Below, in pieces: positions 1 to 13,703 of a stretch of DNA of 64,000 nt. Source of the stretch: Adineta vaga. Lineage: Eukaryota; Rotifera. Position numbers and translations under genes: made by a program. Position 1 is the first letter of the stretch. Each line of letters starts with the position of its first letter. The notes under the pieces were generated by a model. That model searched no databases, was not told the DNA's origin, and saw nothing but the letters and a program-made list of their open reading frames with translations. The stretch is from NCBI GenBank assembly GCA_021613535.1, contig CP075496.1:8184001-8248000 (forward strand). Direction: 5' to 3'.

Positions 1-480
1 TCCATTCGATTATTCAATTGTGCTAAATGATGATGATTTGGAAGTTCAACATGCCAAAGATTTCGAGATCGTTTCAACAATATGGTAACCTGTCTATATC
101 TACGATGAGAATGTGAAATTGTACATGAAAAACATGATTTAAATCATACATTATCAACGCAACAACTAAAACTAATTCTCATCGAAGATAAAGAACCGAA
201 TACAGTTGTTGATCAAATAATTTTTACATGTACATCAAAAACCTATCCATGTCCATTTGAATATTGAATTGATTCTCTACATGTGAAACCTAATGTTTCT
301 TATCGTCTTGAAGCAATGTTTGCTGATCGAATGATATCAAAAACAAAATTAAATGATTTAAAACATTTGAATAAAACTTCTCATACAAAAACTAATCGTC
401 CTCGAACGTTTAAAATCAATCCAACAATGAGCACGAATATACATGATTATCGAATTGTTCTTATAAATTCAGAATAAACA
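1..480 (+). pseudogene. Degenerate small beta-domain gene, YbaY/YscW-like pattern
   Basis: Coding-like reading survives in pieces. A first block near 2-90 ends in a stop. A second block from about 160 to the stop at 475-477 is broken by an in-frame TGA at 265-267. The second block has the order seen in the YbaY/YscW-type lipoprotein domain: an LILIED-like strand, a PCPFEY segment, then VKPNVSYRLEA and a downstream strand. That is a hand comparison with a mostly bacterial family, so the family name is tentative. The first block may be the end of another copy of the same domain, since both end in a similar Y-x-IVL strand. No start codon, signal peptide or splice pattern restores one frame. It could instead be exons of a gene running in from the left, with the TGA inside an unrecognised intron. 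Confidence 0.35.
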
Positions 481-875
481 TATAAGAAACATTCAAACTG
501 ATTTGAGTGTACTGCAATGTGATGAAAATATTTCTTTTTCGTCATAAAAATGTACTGAAAAAATATCGTCAAAATTTCAATTTTAGAGAAACAAATGTAA
601 AGCAAATCTTTAGTATGCATTCTGTTTCATGATAAAATGTAAATCATAGTTTATCAGTTAATTCTATACAAAAAATTTTCTGTGTTGAGAATAATGATCA
701 TTGATATTATCATCATAAAAGAAGAATATACGTTTCACGATGGAATGGATTTCTTTTTTATTTTCACTCAAACATTATCACAAAAAAAAATATTATATTG
801 AAATAGATTCACACGGTAAGCGGATTGCCGTTGAATCAGATTTGTTTTTAGTGTTAATATGAAATCTTTTTTTTT
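481..875. other. Intergenic, no gene seen
   Basis: AT-rich spacer between the broken gene and the 3' end of AHCY. Several AATAAA-like or AAAAATA runs lie near 780-800, on the downstream side of the minus-strand gene. No convincing ORF or RNA gene was seen. Confidence 0.6.
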
Positions 876-2590
<1,715 letters not shown>

Positions 2591-3117
2591 AATTGTTTTC
2601 GTTTAAGCTGGAATAATATAGATGGAGAAGTAATCTAGAGAGAAAAACACACTGCAATAGGTTTATCAAATAAGAAAAAAAAAGGAGAAACAAGAAAAAT
2701 AAGTGTTCGTAACTTATGAAGCATCCTATCGAACCATATACGTGTATATATATACACACCATACATTTGCCTTGATTATTAAGGCCATCAGGAACGTTAA
2801 ATTTTACGTTTCAATCCTCCATCATAAAAAAGTACTTCATCGAAGAGTGTCGCTTGTGTATGATGTATGATTTATCAAAAAAGAAAATATAATATCCATG
2901 TTATTGCAGTCCGTTACATAACTGAGTAAGAGAAAGAAATGTTTCGCTTGAATAAATTTTGTAAAGTAAGCAACAGAAATATATGCTGCACATATGAATG
3001 TGATATATATATAAATCAAAACTCGATTTATTTTAGAGTTCAATTTATTAAATTAAATGATTAAATACAAGTATAAGCAAAGCAAGCACAAGAGTGTCAG
3101 AGTTGTCAAAAAGTTAA
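2591..3117. other. Spacer between AHCY and aquaporin genes
   Basis: Both flanking genes are on the minus strand, so this holds the AHCY promoter or 5' untranslated region and the aquaporin 3' region. A TA-repeat (TATATATA) lies near 2745-2756 and could be a TATA-type element or simple repeat. No ORF is worth calling. Confidence 0.5.
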
Positions 3118-4332
3118 TCAATTATTATCAATTGATTGACGATTATTTGTACCCCATATAAATCTAGAAGAAAACTCGAAAGATAAAATAATTATTATTG
3201 AAATGAATGCATACCGATAAAATCCACCAGCAATTGTTCCACCAATCAAAGGACCTATCCAATAGATATAATGATGAGACCAGATATTAGCAAATATAGC
3301 TGGTCCTAAACTACGAGCTGGGTTGAATGAACCGCCAGTTAACATATTTCTACGAATGATATTCATGAAGAAAAACTTGATCTATCATTCAATAATTATA
3401 CTTACGATGCAAGAATACATACACATAATGCAATACCATTATAGATAGGAGCAAAATTACTTTTCGATTTATTATTAATTGATACTAGAAGGATCACTGT
3501 GACGAACACGAAAGTCAGCAGTAATTCAAGTGCTAAACCTATAAAAACAAACGTTTATACATAACTTAAATATTCATTCTGACCTTCCCACCAATCGATA
3601 CGATCCATGATATGTCCATTTCTTCCTTTCGAACTTTTAATTGTTACGAGAAAAGTCGCTCCACCATGACAATGATGATACGCTGTTGTATGTGAAAGAA
3701 GCTATACAAAGAAAATCTAAATTTTACAAATGATTTTTATCCGAAGTACTAACACGAAATATTCCAGCTGCCATTGTACCACCGATCAATTGCATAATAA
3801 TATAGAGTAAACCTTTTTTTAAATCGATCGCACCTGCAACAAACATGCCTACTGTTACAGCAGGATTAAAATGACCACCACTACAATTCATATGTGTAAT
3901 TACAACTTATATGATCTATTAGCAAAAAATTAAACCTGATATGTCCTAGACTAGCAATGAAGATCATCAACGAAAGACCAAAAGAAAAGGCAGTTGTTAA
4001 TGAATGATATATAATATCATCATTGCAACCACCAAGTAATCCAATTAGAATAAAGAAAGTTGTTCCTACCTAATTGCAGAGAAAAACATCGGATCGAATA
4101 TAATTAAATCATTATTCTGTATAATAACTTACTAATTCTGCAATGATTGGTTGAATAATATTCGTAAATGTACTCGTTTTATTTTCGTTTTCATTTATCG
4201 ATCTTTAAAACAAAACAAAAAACCGAGATTTAGAAATCTTCATTATTTTAATGAAATTTACTTCGTTTTCTTTGCTGGATTGGATCCTTCTTCTAAATTG
4301 TAACAAGCAGGTGCCGATGGATTGAGTGTCAT
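3118..4332 (-). CDS. Aquaporin (MIP family), AQP8-like selectivity residues
   Basis: Six-helix membrane channel for water and possibly small solutes. Eight exons: 4262-4332, 4133-4202, 3936-4069, 3754-3880, 3584-3701, 3406-3538, 3215-3349 and 3118-3163. They sum to 834 bases, 277 residues, normal for the family. Both half-helix motifs are present: SGGHFNPAV in the first half and GGSFNPARS in the second. Aligning by hand to human AQP1, the TM5 selectivity His becomes Ile and the loop-E Cys becomes Gly, with the NPA-Arg kept. This is the Ile/Gly/Arg pattern of AQP8-type channels, which pass water and ammonia or peroxide. TM2 keeps Phe, unlike the His of mammalian AQP8. The subfamily is therefore inference; the channel fold is firm. 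Confidence 0.93.
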
Positions 4333-4386
4333 TGATTGATCAATTCGTACACATAAAAATGACTCTTCTCAATCGTCAAAGCTAAT

Positions 4387-4394
4387 CTTATATA
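4387..4394 (-). promoter_or_regulatory. TATA-like box upstream of aquaporin
   Basis: Minus-strand TATATAAG about 55 bases before the aquaporin ATG. The position suits a core promoter with a short leader. The inference rests on position and sequence only. Confidence 0.4.
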
Positions 4395-4840
4395 TATTTT
4401 TTTTCCATGTCGCTCTGATTTCGTGATAATGACAAAGATCGTATTATTTGTTTTTGAATCTTTTCTTTATTATTATACAGGGAACAAAATATCGATTAAC
4501 ATTAGATTAGATTATTTATAGGACTTGAAAAAAAAACAAGAAAATATCTATACAAAATCGAAAAATTGTCTTTCGTAGACTCAAGTATGATAATCATTGG
4601 TCATATAAAGATAGATAAGATATTGTTTTCTTTTGTCTGTTATTGATTATTTCTTTACATGTGTTTGTCGAAGAATGTTCTTTTACAGATGTACTTTTCT
4701 TGAGAGCATATGTTTTCCATCGAATATAATTCGTGAAAATCAAAAGTATAAGATGAAAAAAACTTGTTTATTCTTGTTCTGTTATAATTTAATTCTGTCT
4801 TGAATTTCGTTATAAAAAGAAATATCACAATACTAACATA

Positions 4841-4848
4841 TATATAAT
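4841..4848 (+). promoter_or_regulatory. TATA-like box upstream of the modular secreted gene
   Basis: TATATAAT inside a TA-rich run, about 35 bases before the ATG at 4883. The short leader supports that ATG as the start. Confidence 0.4.
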
Positions 4849-4882
4849 ATCAGTTCGATTTCGGACTTTATATCTGTTAGCA

Positions 4883-7800
4883 ATGGATTGGAATTTGTTG
4901 TATCTTCGTTTTATGTTTCTGTTATTTATTCTAATATTATCTGTTCGTGCAAATGACGGTTAGTAGAAGATTTCCATATGATTCTATAAATTTATGTTCT
5001 TTATTTTTATTGAGCCTTGTTAGATCAGAGTTTTAGTGTATCTTCCCGTAGTCGGGAGTAAACAAAATTATCAACAAAAAGGTCCTAGAAAATATAGTTC
5101 TCCAATGAAATTTTAGATCAACAAATGTTTTAAGTTAATAGAACGGGAATCTCATATCAAGAATAGGATTCTAACTTTACACAAATAGATAAGAATATCC
5201 GTTGTTAGTATGTATCATTTCATCAAAAACGTTCATGATAATCTGTTTGATTATTTTTATAAACGTACTTAACTATTCCTGTGAAAATGAAGTTACGAAA
5301 TAATATTCTAGAAAGTTAACATTGATGAATGTAATAATGATATTAGTATAGATGCTTTTCGTCATATAAATGACACTTTCTTTTAAATATCGAGGAATAA
5401 AAGGATACTAATTTACGTGATGGATTTATCTGATTCCTATGATATAGTTTTGATTTTGCAAATGACAGAGATTAACATTTTTCTGCTATCAATAAGAAGT
5501 AAAAAATAGCTTTTAAGAGTCATTTAGATGGGTATTTTTGTAGCATGTATCAAAGAATCCTTTTCGTTACATTTAAAACCCAAAATGAAATTCGATTTAA
5601 TTTGCATGAAATTACCGATAAATTTTCAGTTGAAGGAGTAGCAAACCTTTTCTTTTTCTTATAAATTATAGACAATGCAACGACAACACAAAATACAACT
5701 ACACAAACAACAACGACGACTAGCATACATACGAATACCACCTCCTATGTTGTTAATTTCTCCACCAGTACCAGTAATACAACCATTTATACTACTACTG
5801 CATCGACCACCAAAAGTACTACTAGTAAGTTTTATTAAAATCAACATATATGATAACGATCTTATTTTGTAAAATCGAAACACTTTTTATTAAATGAAAT
5901 GGAATATTTTTGTTGTTTGAGGAAGATAAACACTTCTTATAACGAATATTTACGAAATAATAATCGAAAATGAAGCGAATACCGAGAAAAGACAAGTTAT
6001 ATTTTGTTGATGAACATCAATGATGCATTGAGACAAATATATCTATTGATTTATTTGAGCTATCAATATTCTGGCAGCTACTGGAACAAGTATTAGAAAT
6101 CTGTTTGACAATTCGACTAACCCGACACGATTAATTGATCCACCGGGTAATATCACTATTGATGATGCAATAGATAATGCTGAAGATCTTCTCGATTTGT
6201 TGACGTTGACATCCACTGCTTCTTCAATCGATGTACAAAATTTAACTGAATTATTTAACCTTGCCAAAGGTCTTCAGATGTTGCAACCCTATTTTACTGA
6301 TTTATCGATGACAAATATATCTATATCGGATAAAAATCCTGCAAATTTTCGAAACATCAAGTCAAAGATTAGAACACTTGGAATTACTAATCCTAATTAT
6401 AAAAATTTACTTAAAACTATTCTTACCAATATTACTGATGCTATGAAAAGTAACGTATTTATTTTGAAATTTTAATAATGTCTTTCACTTTTTGAAAAAC
6501 TAGTACAGCATTTGATTTTCAGATTCAGCCATTGATGATGTACCATATCCAGATGGAGAGCGAATGATCTTGAAAGCTAATTATCAATATTCAACTAACA
6601 AAAATGATCGAACAGCTTCGTATTTAATCAATGTTCGTCAAAAAGATTCCATCGGGAAAGGCAGATATGTATTTGATGGTGTATCATCTGATATTTATTC
6701 TTCTGTTACGTGTATATATTATGATACTAGTAATACAGAAATACGACGTATAGATTCCAAGTCAAAACCAGCTTTTTGTGATGTGTTAGATGAAGATATA
6801 CCAGATATCGATAAATTAGAAATGCGTGTGTATGGTATCTTTTCATCACCAACAGATGGTGACATTACATTTGATGGTTTTTATGTACCGATGAAAACTA
6901 CATTACGTGGTATAACACCTTATTTTTTACAAAATAATATGTTAAACAAGTATAATAATCGTGATCAACTGTCTCGTATGATTAAACAAATGTTGTCTAA
7001 AACCATTGTCTATTAATTAATTCCATTTTTTTCTAAGGTACATTGATAATGCCATCATATCCATCTTCACCGCCTTTTCGAACATATTATGTTCCATCAC
7101 CTGCTCGAAGTATTCAGTACATTTCACAGCCAGTCACTGGTAAAAGTATTCCTCGTTAGAATCAAAGGGAGATATGTTTCTTTTTATTACTTAGATACTG
7201 CTCAATCGAATTCGTTTTTGACAACTGCATGCGATAAACCACAATCACTATCAATTTCAAGTAATTCTCCTTATGCAATTAAGCAGGGTAATACATGGCT
7301 AATCAATATTAACCAAATATATGGTATGGCAGTGCCTGTCAATTCAGTTTCAATTAATACTCAAGGAGAATTCATTGGTGGAATTATTCTTCTAACATTG
7401 ATTAATAGTAATCAACAACAGATTGGTACATATAGACCTCAGACGAATATTAACACTCTTGTAATATTTCAAAATCTTCCATCAATACCTATTGGCAGTT
7501 TTCAACTTCAATTTCCTACTGATACTCAATCAAATAGATATTTGGTAGATATTGTCGTCTGTCCACAATCGAATGCTGTACCACTGACAAGTATTCTATG
7601 AAGTTATGCAATTTCACACTGTTTTTTATTCTTTGTTTTGCATCTAGATACCTTGCTAGATAATCAAGTACAAAACGTGCCTTCGTATCTTTCGAACAAC
7701 AACCAAGTACCATTCAATGAAATAACACCTCAACGTCAGTTTCAACAAGTCTCACGTAAGATATTTCCTTTTTCTTCGTGATAGGATAGACTGTAATAGA

Positions 7801-10126
7801 AATGATATATCAGTCTCTAATCTACTCCTTGCATAAAATTAAATAAGACTTGCATGAACTAAAGTTAATGTTTAGATTGCATCTAATACAGGTATTGATT
7901 CAGATCAAATTTAATGTTACTACTTGCCGTTATCTTGATGATGGTGAAACGAGATTATTGAATTACCACAAATATGTTCACTCACTTCTTCTCGTGTTTT
8001 ATAGACAAAAATCGCAATTAATTGTTTCGTTTTAGCTACGGCTTATTTTGCTGCTGATAATCCACAAAGTCAATCTTTAGTACAAGAAATACCTGACGAA
8101 GAACAGATTAAAACATCTAGTCAGTTGGATTCACAAGCATCACCTTCTACATTTATGAAGCAAGGTGATCAACAAATCGATTCTTCATCAGTCTTAGAAG
8201 GAGAACCAGATGACGATACATTGATCAACCAGGAACAATTACCATTTTCATCAGCATTAGAACAAACAGATAAGGATACACCAGAATCTCAGCAAACGCC
8301 ATCTTTAGGACGTATGCTGCAACAAGGAAAATCGTTCGGAGAACAACAACTATCATCTTCATTATTCAACGATGAACAAAGTAATCAAGATCAAGTATTT
8401 CAATCAGATATGCCGGAACAAGCAAGACAATTAAATCAAGTTTATCAAAAGGCGGTGCCTTGGATGTCTGGATCGGGACAACCAGACCAAATAGGACAAG
8501 ATAATCAGCAAACATCCTCATTTTCTAGTCAACCATGGCAGTCACAGCAAATGTCGTCTCAACCTTATCAATGGGGATCATCACAATCATTCGATCAAAA
8601 CAATCAACAAGTATCATCATCACCTTATCGACCAAAACCCCCAATGCAATGGGACCAAACAGGATCATCGAATAATCCGTACGGTAAGCGATACATCAAA
8701 TATGCAATAATAATTAGATTAAAACCTATTAAAAGCAGAACTTTATAAATTACTATCTTTATAGGATCATACAATGGACCAAATGATCGTGACCCATCAC
8801 CAATGTCTGACTTCAATAATCAAAAACCAAATAATAACGGTCCTTATGGTCAAAAACCTGGGTTGAATCAGAATACAAATAGACCACCAAAACCATATCC
8901 ACCGAACCAACCTAATAAAGGTTAGTATTTCTTTGCCTGCTATCTATCGTACAACAATTCATATTTAGGTCTTCATACACCACCTCTGACGATGCGTTAT
9001 TCTAATGAAGAAGTTCCATGTACACTCTATCTTGTGCGTCCAGGATCACGGCGAATTGTTTCCAATTTAACAGATGATCAAAGTGTTACATGGACAGTAC
9101 AAGTTCCACGGAAATATGGTTATGCCTCAATACCTAATATTGTTAGTGCACACAATACTGATTTTGATCAATTAGTTGTCAACTATGTGAACGTAGATCA
9201 AAGTCCTACACTACTACCAAATGGTACTGCCTTAGAATTTATTTCAACTCCGGATGCAAACGATATCAATACTTTTCCTGATGATATTCCTGCTCAAATG
9301 CTGGAAGTCGTTGTTGATGGAATTTCACCTGTTGCATCACCATCATCGCTCGAAATTCATATGATTATTTGCTATAAACCATTAACTGCTCTTCAGGTAT
9401 GCTAAATTGTCATAGTTTTCGTGAGTTTTTATGCGAGTTCTAAGTATCTCGTTTTATAATAATGAGCATGGTCATTCGATTCCATTTACATTAATTTGTA
9501 GTCTCAACAATCACAACAACCAAATAATCAATATCAACAAACGCCTTCACAATCACAACGACCACCTTCAAAATCATTTTCATCTAATCAATCACCATAT
9601 AGTCAATCAAATCTTCAGTCTCAACAATCATGGCAACCAACTGTAAGTAATTATTTGTATATTTCTCATTATTCGAGACGATCTACGCAATCTTCTTGCA
9701 TATAAAAAGTAATATTTGGTAAAGAAGAATTTTTTACATGTATACAATTACATTTAAGTCTCAACGAAGTTACAAATGTTTAGTTGAGAAAATTCTAAAT
9801 AAAGAATATGAATCTATGCGATTGTCAGAATACCATTATGATTAACATATATATTGAATTAGTCACGTACACCTCAATCTCAATATCAACAGTATCCACA
9901 ATCAAACACCAAACCAATGACTCAACCGTCTATGACTGCTTCCATACCAACAAGAAATCCTAGTGGAACACAAGGTTACTGTAATTGTAATTGCCAATGT
10001 CCCTCAAATGCCGTTAAGCCAATAATTCAAGGTGCTAATGTTGTTTATCAATATTCATCACCAACATCATCATCATCACAACAACAGCAGCAGCAGCAAC
10101 AAAGAGGCCGACGACGACGACGATGA
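4883..10126 (+). CDS. Large secreted Gln/Ser-rich modular protein
   Basis: Not a family I recognise. Twelve exons: 4883-4958, 5672-5824, 6078-6449, 6523-6975, 7038-7139, 7195-7590, 7648-7755, 8036-8683, 8765-8920, 8969-9396, 9502-9642 and 9863-10126. They give 3,297 bases, 1,098 residues. In order: signal peptide, Thr/Asn/Ser-rich mucin-like stretch, a helical part, then three beta-rich blocks of about 120-140 residues (exons 4, 6 and 10). Gln/Ser/Pro-rich low-complexity exons surround these blocks. The tail has the motif CNCNCQC, a poly-Gln run and RGRRRRR. Introns 1-9 are phase 1 and the last two are phase 0. The donor at 6976 is the only one that joins exons 4 and 5 in frame. The tail and domain style resemble the giant gene at 37,562-54,218. 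Extracellular matrix, glue or mucus function is inference only. Confidence 0.8.
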
Positions 10127-11154
10127 TCACAATCAGATGCTGATTCTGATTCTCTTCAAGCGTGAAAAACAGTCTTGTTGGTATGATGAGAGCTACAATT
10201 TTAATTATTCTCTTCTTTATTCTATCTTTCAAATATATTATATATGGGCTTAAAATGACCTAATAAAAAAGAATTTATATCGAAAAAAACTCTTACATTA
10301 AGGATTACATCACAGACATCACCCCACTAAAATATCTTCTTTTAAAACACGTAAATTAAGGCAATTAATAAAATAGATGTGAATACCTAAGCTTAAAGCA
10401 GAATTTAGCTAATATTTGTATATCATTGAAAACGAATACAAAATTAAAAATTGTCTTTCACAAAGTATGTCAAGCACAATACGTTAATTAGAAAGAAAAT
10501 TGGACATCTTTTTCAAGATGAATCTGATTCCGATAGATCTTTTTCCTTTGATGTATGATCTATAGCAATATTATCAACTGTTCAAATGAATATTGATTGT
10601 AAAATCAGTACATAAATACGTAGTAGGATATCAAAATAGAAATAGAGAAATGATTTATTGAAAGAATATATATTTGTTCGATTGTATCTTGTTAATATTC
10701 GATACATATGTGTTAATTGATACGAAAGGTGAGAAAATGGAAAGAAATATTTGAAAGATAATTGATTTCAGTTCTTTTGATATACGTCCTAGTTATGAGT
10801 CGATTTTTGAGCTTGTTTTACAAAAATATACAGTTATCATATTGAATTAGAAACTTTGTCTTAGCAACACTAGTTTTTAATATAAGAAAACGTTATGTTT
10901 GATATTGTTCGAAACTATGATATAAATTGGAAAAATAAATCATAGTTTTATTTTCAGAATTCCATTTCATTGCTAATGATCAAATGAAATCATTTCCATA
11001 TATACGGTTCATTGGTTTCAGTCGACTGATTTCTAGAACATTTGCTAAGTTCTTAAGACTGATACTAGTTGCATTTTTCTAGTCATTCTCATTGTGCGAC
11101 GAAAACATCTTCTTTGTAGTACCTTTTCTATTGTATAGTAGAACTCCTTGGTCA
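10127..11154. other. Intergenic, about 1 kb
   Basis: An AATAAA-type signal lies near 10,261, just past the stop at 10,126. The rest is AT-rich with no convincing ORF. A TTTTTCTAG acceptor-like site near 11,080 could begin an untranslated or extra N-terminal exon of the next gene: the reading frame from there runs openly into its ATG. I could not find a matching donor with confidence. Confidence 0.5.
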
Positions 11155-13593
11155 ATGTATCAACAACTCGATCCCACTGATGTTCCACGAAAGATCAAGT
11201 AAGAATTTCAAGAATATCAATCTTGATTTCAATTCATTGTTGAAGATTATACACAAATGCAGCATTTATCTTCAATTATGTACTTGGTTTATTTGTTTGT
11301 CTCATTCTTGGAGTCATTATTGTTGCGCTCATTCCACTTTATCTACCAGTTCATAATGAAAATGCAAATCATTTTAATAATAAGTCATTTCTCTTCTTTT
11401 TCTATCGTATTTTCTTACTTTTCATTCTATGTAAACGTCATACATTGGATGTTCATGCTTATTGTTATATCAATAATATTACTCCAGCAAATTCGACGAT
11501 AACGATGATGATTGAAGAATCTGATTGGTTTAGTATTAAACAAACAGTAAACGAATATCATGATCTATTCAGAAAATTCGATAGTCTCATCTTTAGATTC
11601 AAAATTTGGTTCATTCAAAAGTAAATCATATCGAATTCGCTAATATAGCAGATGTACGAATAGTTGATTCTATAACTGAAACAAATGGTAATCTTGCTTC
11701 GAGGTGTAACGTGCAGGGTTGTCTACAAATCTTAGGACAAGTAGTTTTTCCTACTACTTGTTCTTCAGCATGTCAATTACGTACAATGAAGAAAATTGAA
11801 AGTTTGAACGTAATTGAACCATCGATTAAAATGAATCTGACTTCTACATTGAATGTAAAATATATGCTGGAATTTGATGCATTCAATTTTGGTAAGAAAT
11901 AGTTATTCGTTGCTGTTACTTCAGTTAGTATTCATATCAATATTCTTTCTCTTTTTTTCTTGTAGTTATCTTGAAAAGTAAGTGAATTAAAACTCGAAGT
12001 TTGGATTGCAGAAAATCCGATACTTTAGATCAAAATTATGTTGATCAAGCAGAAATGTTTTTAATATATAGTCTTATGAAAAATCAAAATCGTATGTCTT
12101 CATTGAACAGTAGTCTGGTTGATAATTCAAGTTTAACGAATATAAGACGCTTAGTAAGTTTTCAAAACAAAAATCACACAAATTCAATCTTCTTCGATAA
12201 ACATTTGCTTATAGGTATCTAATGATATACTTCAATCTCATGCAGATATTTGTAAATTTTCTGTTATTCAAGCAGAAGTATTTCAGATTTTAGAGTTATT
12301 AAATGTCACTATTATAGTTTCATTTACATCTCCATGTACCAATGATTGTCAACAATTACAAATAAACAAATTACGAAACATAACTTCAATCACTTATCAA
12401 TCAATTGTTTTTACTTATGCGGGAAATGTTCATAATTATAATGTTTCTCTCAATGGTAAATTTATATATTTTTTTAGTACAGATTTCTTGTATAGTTCCA
12501 TATTTTGCAGGTGTTTATCTGGCAATATTCACGATAATCCCATCGACGACTATTCAAAGCACATTAAGTAAGATAAACGATGATGAATATTGAAATTTAA
12601 ATGAATGCATTACTAGTGCCGAATAATACAACATTTGAAATGATCTTAAGTATATCGTTCGTTACTCTTTTAATAATTTCAAGTATGCTTATCTATTCAT
12701 AGATACTACAGCGTCGATATTTGATGTCAGCTATAAATTAGATTCATTTGATTTGATAACCAATAGTGATTTCGAAGGTGGTCCTATTGTCAGCAGTTCG
12801 AGTTTAAATGATTTATCAACCATGGTGAATATAGAAGACGGAGAGAATGCATTCAGTCATTTATTTACACTATTTTCTTCAGATGCAAACAACAATATCG
12901 AATAATGCAAAGATCAATGTCATTGTTTATAATGCCAGCATTACGAGTGACAATGCAAATACATCAACAAAGTTTGAATAACTATTCTTTTTGATAATGA
13001 ACAAAGATCTCTTATTCTTTTTAGAACATTATCATCTCTTTATATTCTTCGTCTTGTTGTGTATTACATTTATCCGATAACATGTAATGAATGTATACAA
13101 AATAGCGATGATGCAATCAAAAGAACACCTGTATTAACAAAAATAGTACATATTCGAAATGCTTCACTCGTTAATATATCTTACCCGTCTGATATTGTCA
13201 AGATTTGTAAGTATATTAGAATATCCTATTCAATATATGTTCTGAAATGCTTTTATTTTCAATATTTCCAGCACCAGATGTTAAAACAACCATCATCCCA
13301 TCTATGTCGACAGGTATGCCTTAACATTCTAAAATATCAACTGTTATAAGTAGATGTATTTATCAGCTTTAACATCGATTGGTCATACTCCAGCAAATGT
13401 AATGTTGCATTCTACTATTAATCAACATGATCATACTCAACGTCAAAGCACTGAACATACCAGTACTGCTCATCATTCCACAGGCCATACTACTCATCAT
13501 TCAACAGGTCATACAAGTCATCATACTACTGAACATACAAGTACTGTTCATCATACAACACAATATTCAACAACTCTTGGCACAACAGAATAA
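11155..13593 (+). CDS. Type II membrane glycoprotein with His/Thr repeat tail
   Basis: Family not recognised. Eleven exons close in phase: 11155-11198, 11246-11546, 11597-11891, 12029-12153, 12215-12455, 12511-12567, 12703-12824, 12883-12971, 13025-13206, 13272-13313 and 13367-13593. They give 1,725 bases, 574 residues. A short cytoplasmic N-terminus (MYQQLDPTDVPRK) is followed by one hydrophobic segment (LGLFVCLILGVIIVALIPLY), then a long outside portion. That portion has paired cysteines, many N-x-S/T sites and a C-terminus of HHSTGH/HTSHHTTEH-type repeats. The first ATG with a long frame was chosen; an extra upstream exon is possible. The intron 11,892-12,028 is longer than most and contains a coding-like stretch, so an alternative exon or an old frameshift there cannot be excluded. 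Role unknown; surface or secreted-matrix anchoring is inference. Confidence 0.65.
13426..13590 (+). repeat. His/Thr/Ser coding repeat
   Basis: Imperfect repeats of about 24-36 bases encode HTSTxHH, STGHT and TEHTS units at the end of the type II membrane protein. Such His-rich Thr/Ser tails are candidate O-glycosylation or metal-binding stretches (inference). Length polymorphism is likely. Confidence 0.7.
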
Positions 13594-13703
13594 AAATTCC
13601 ATAAAAATCAAAACATTTATCAAGCTAACTTTCATTACTATCTATAATTTTTTTCATATTGAATTTCTTTACAATGTTTTATTTTCAAAAACTAAAAAAT
13701 ATA

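Larger units (their letters stand above)
4333..4882. other. Divergent promoter region
   Basis: About 550 bases between the aquaporin start (minus) and the start of the secreted modular gene (plus). A TATA-like element faces each gene (listed separately). No ORF was seen. Confidence 0.6.
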
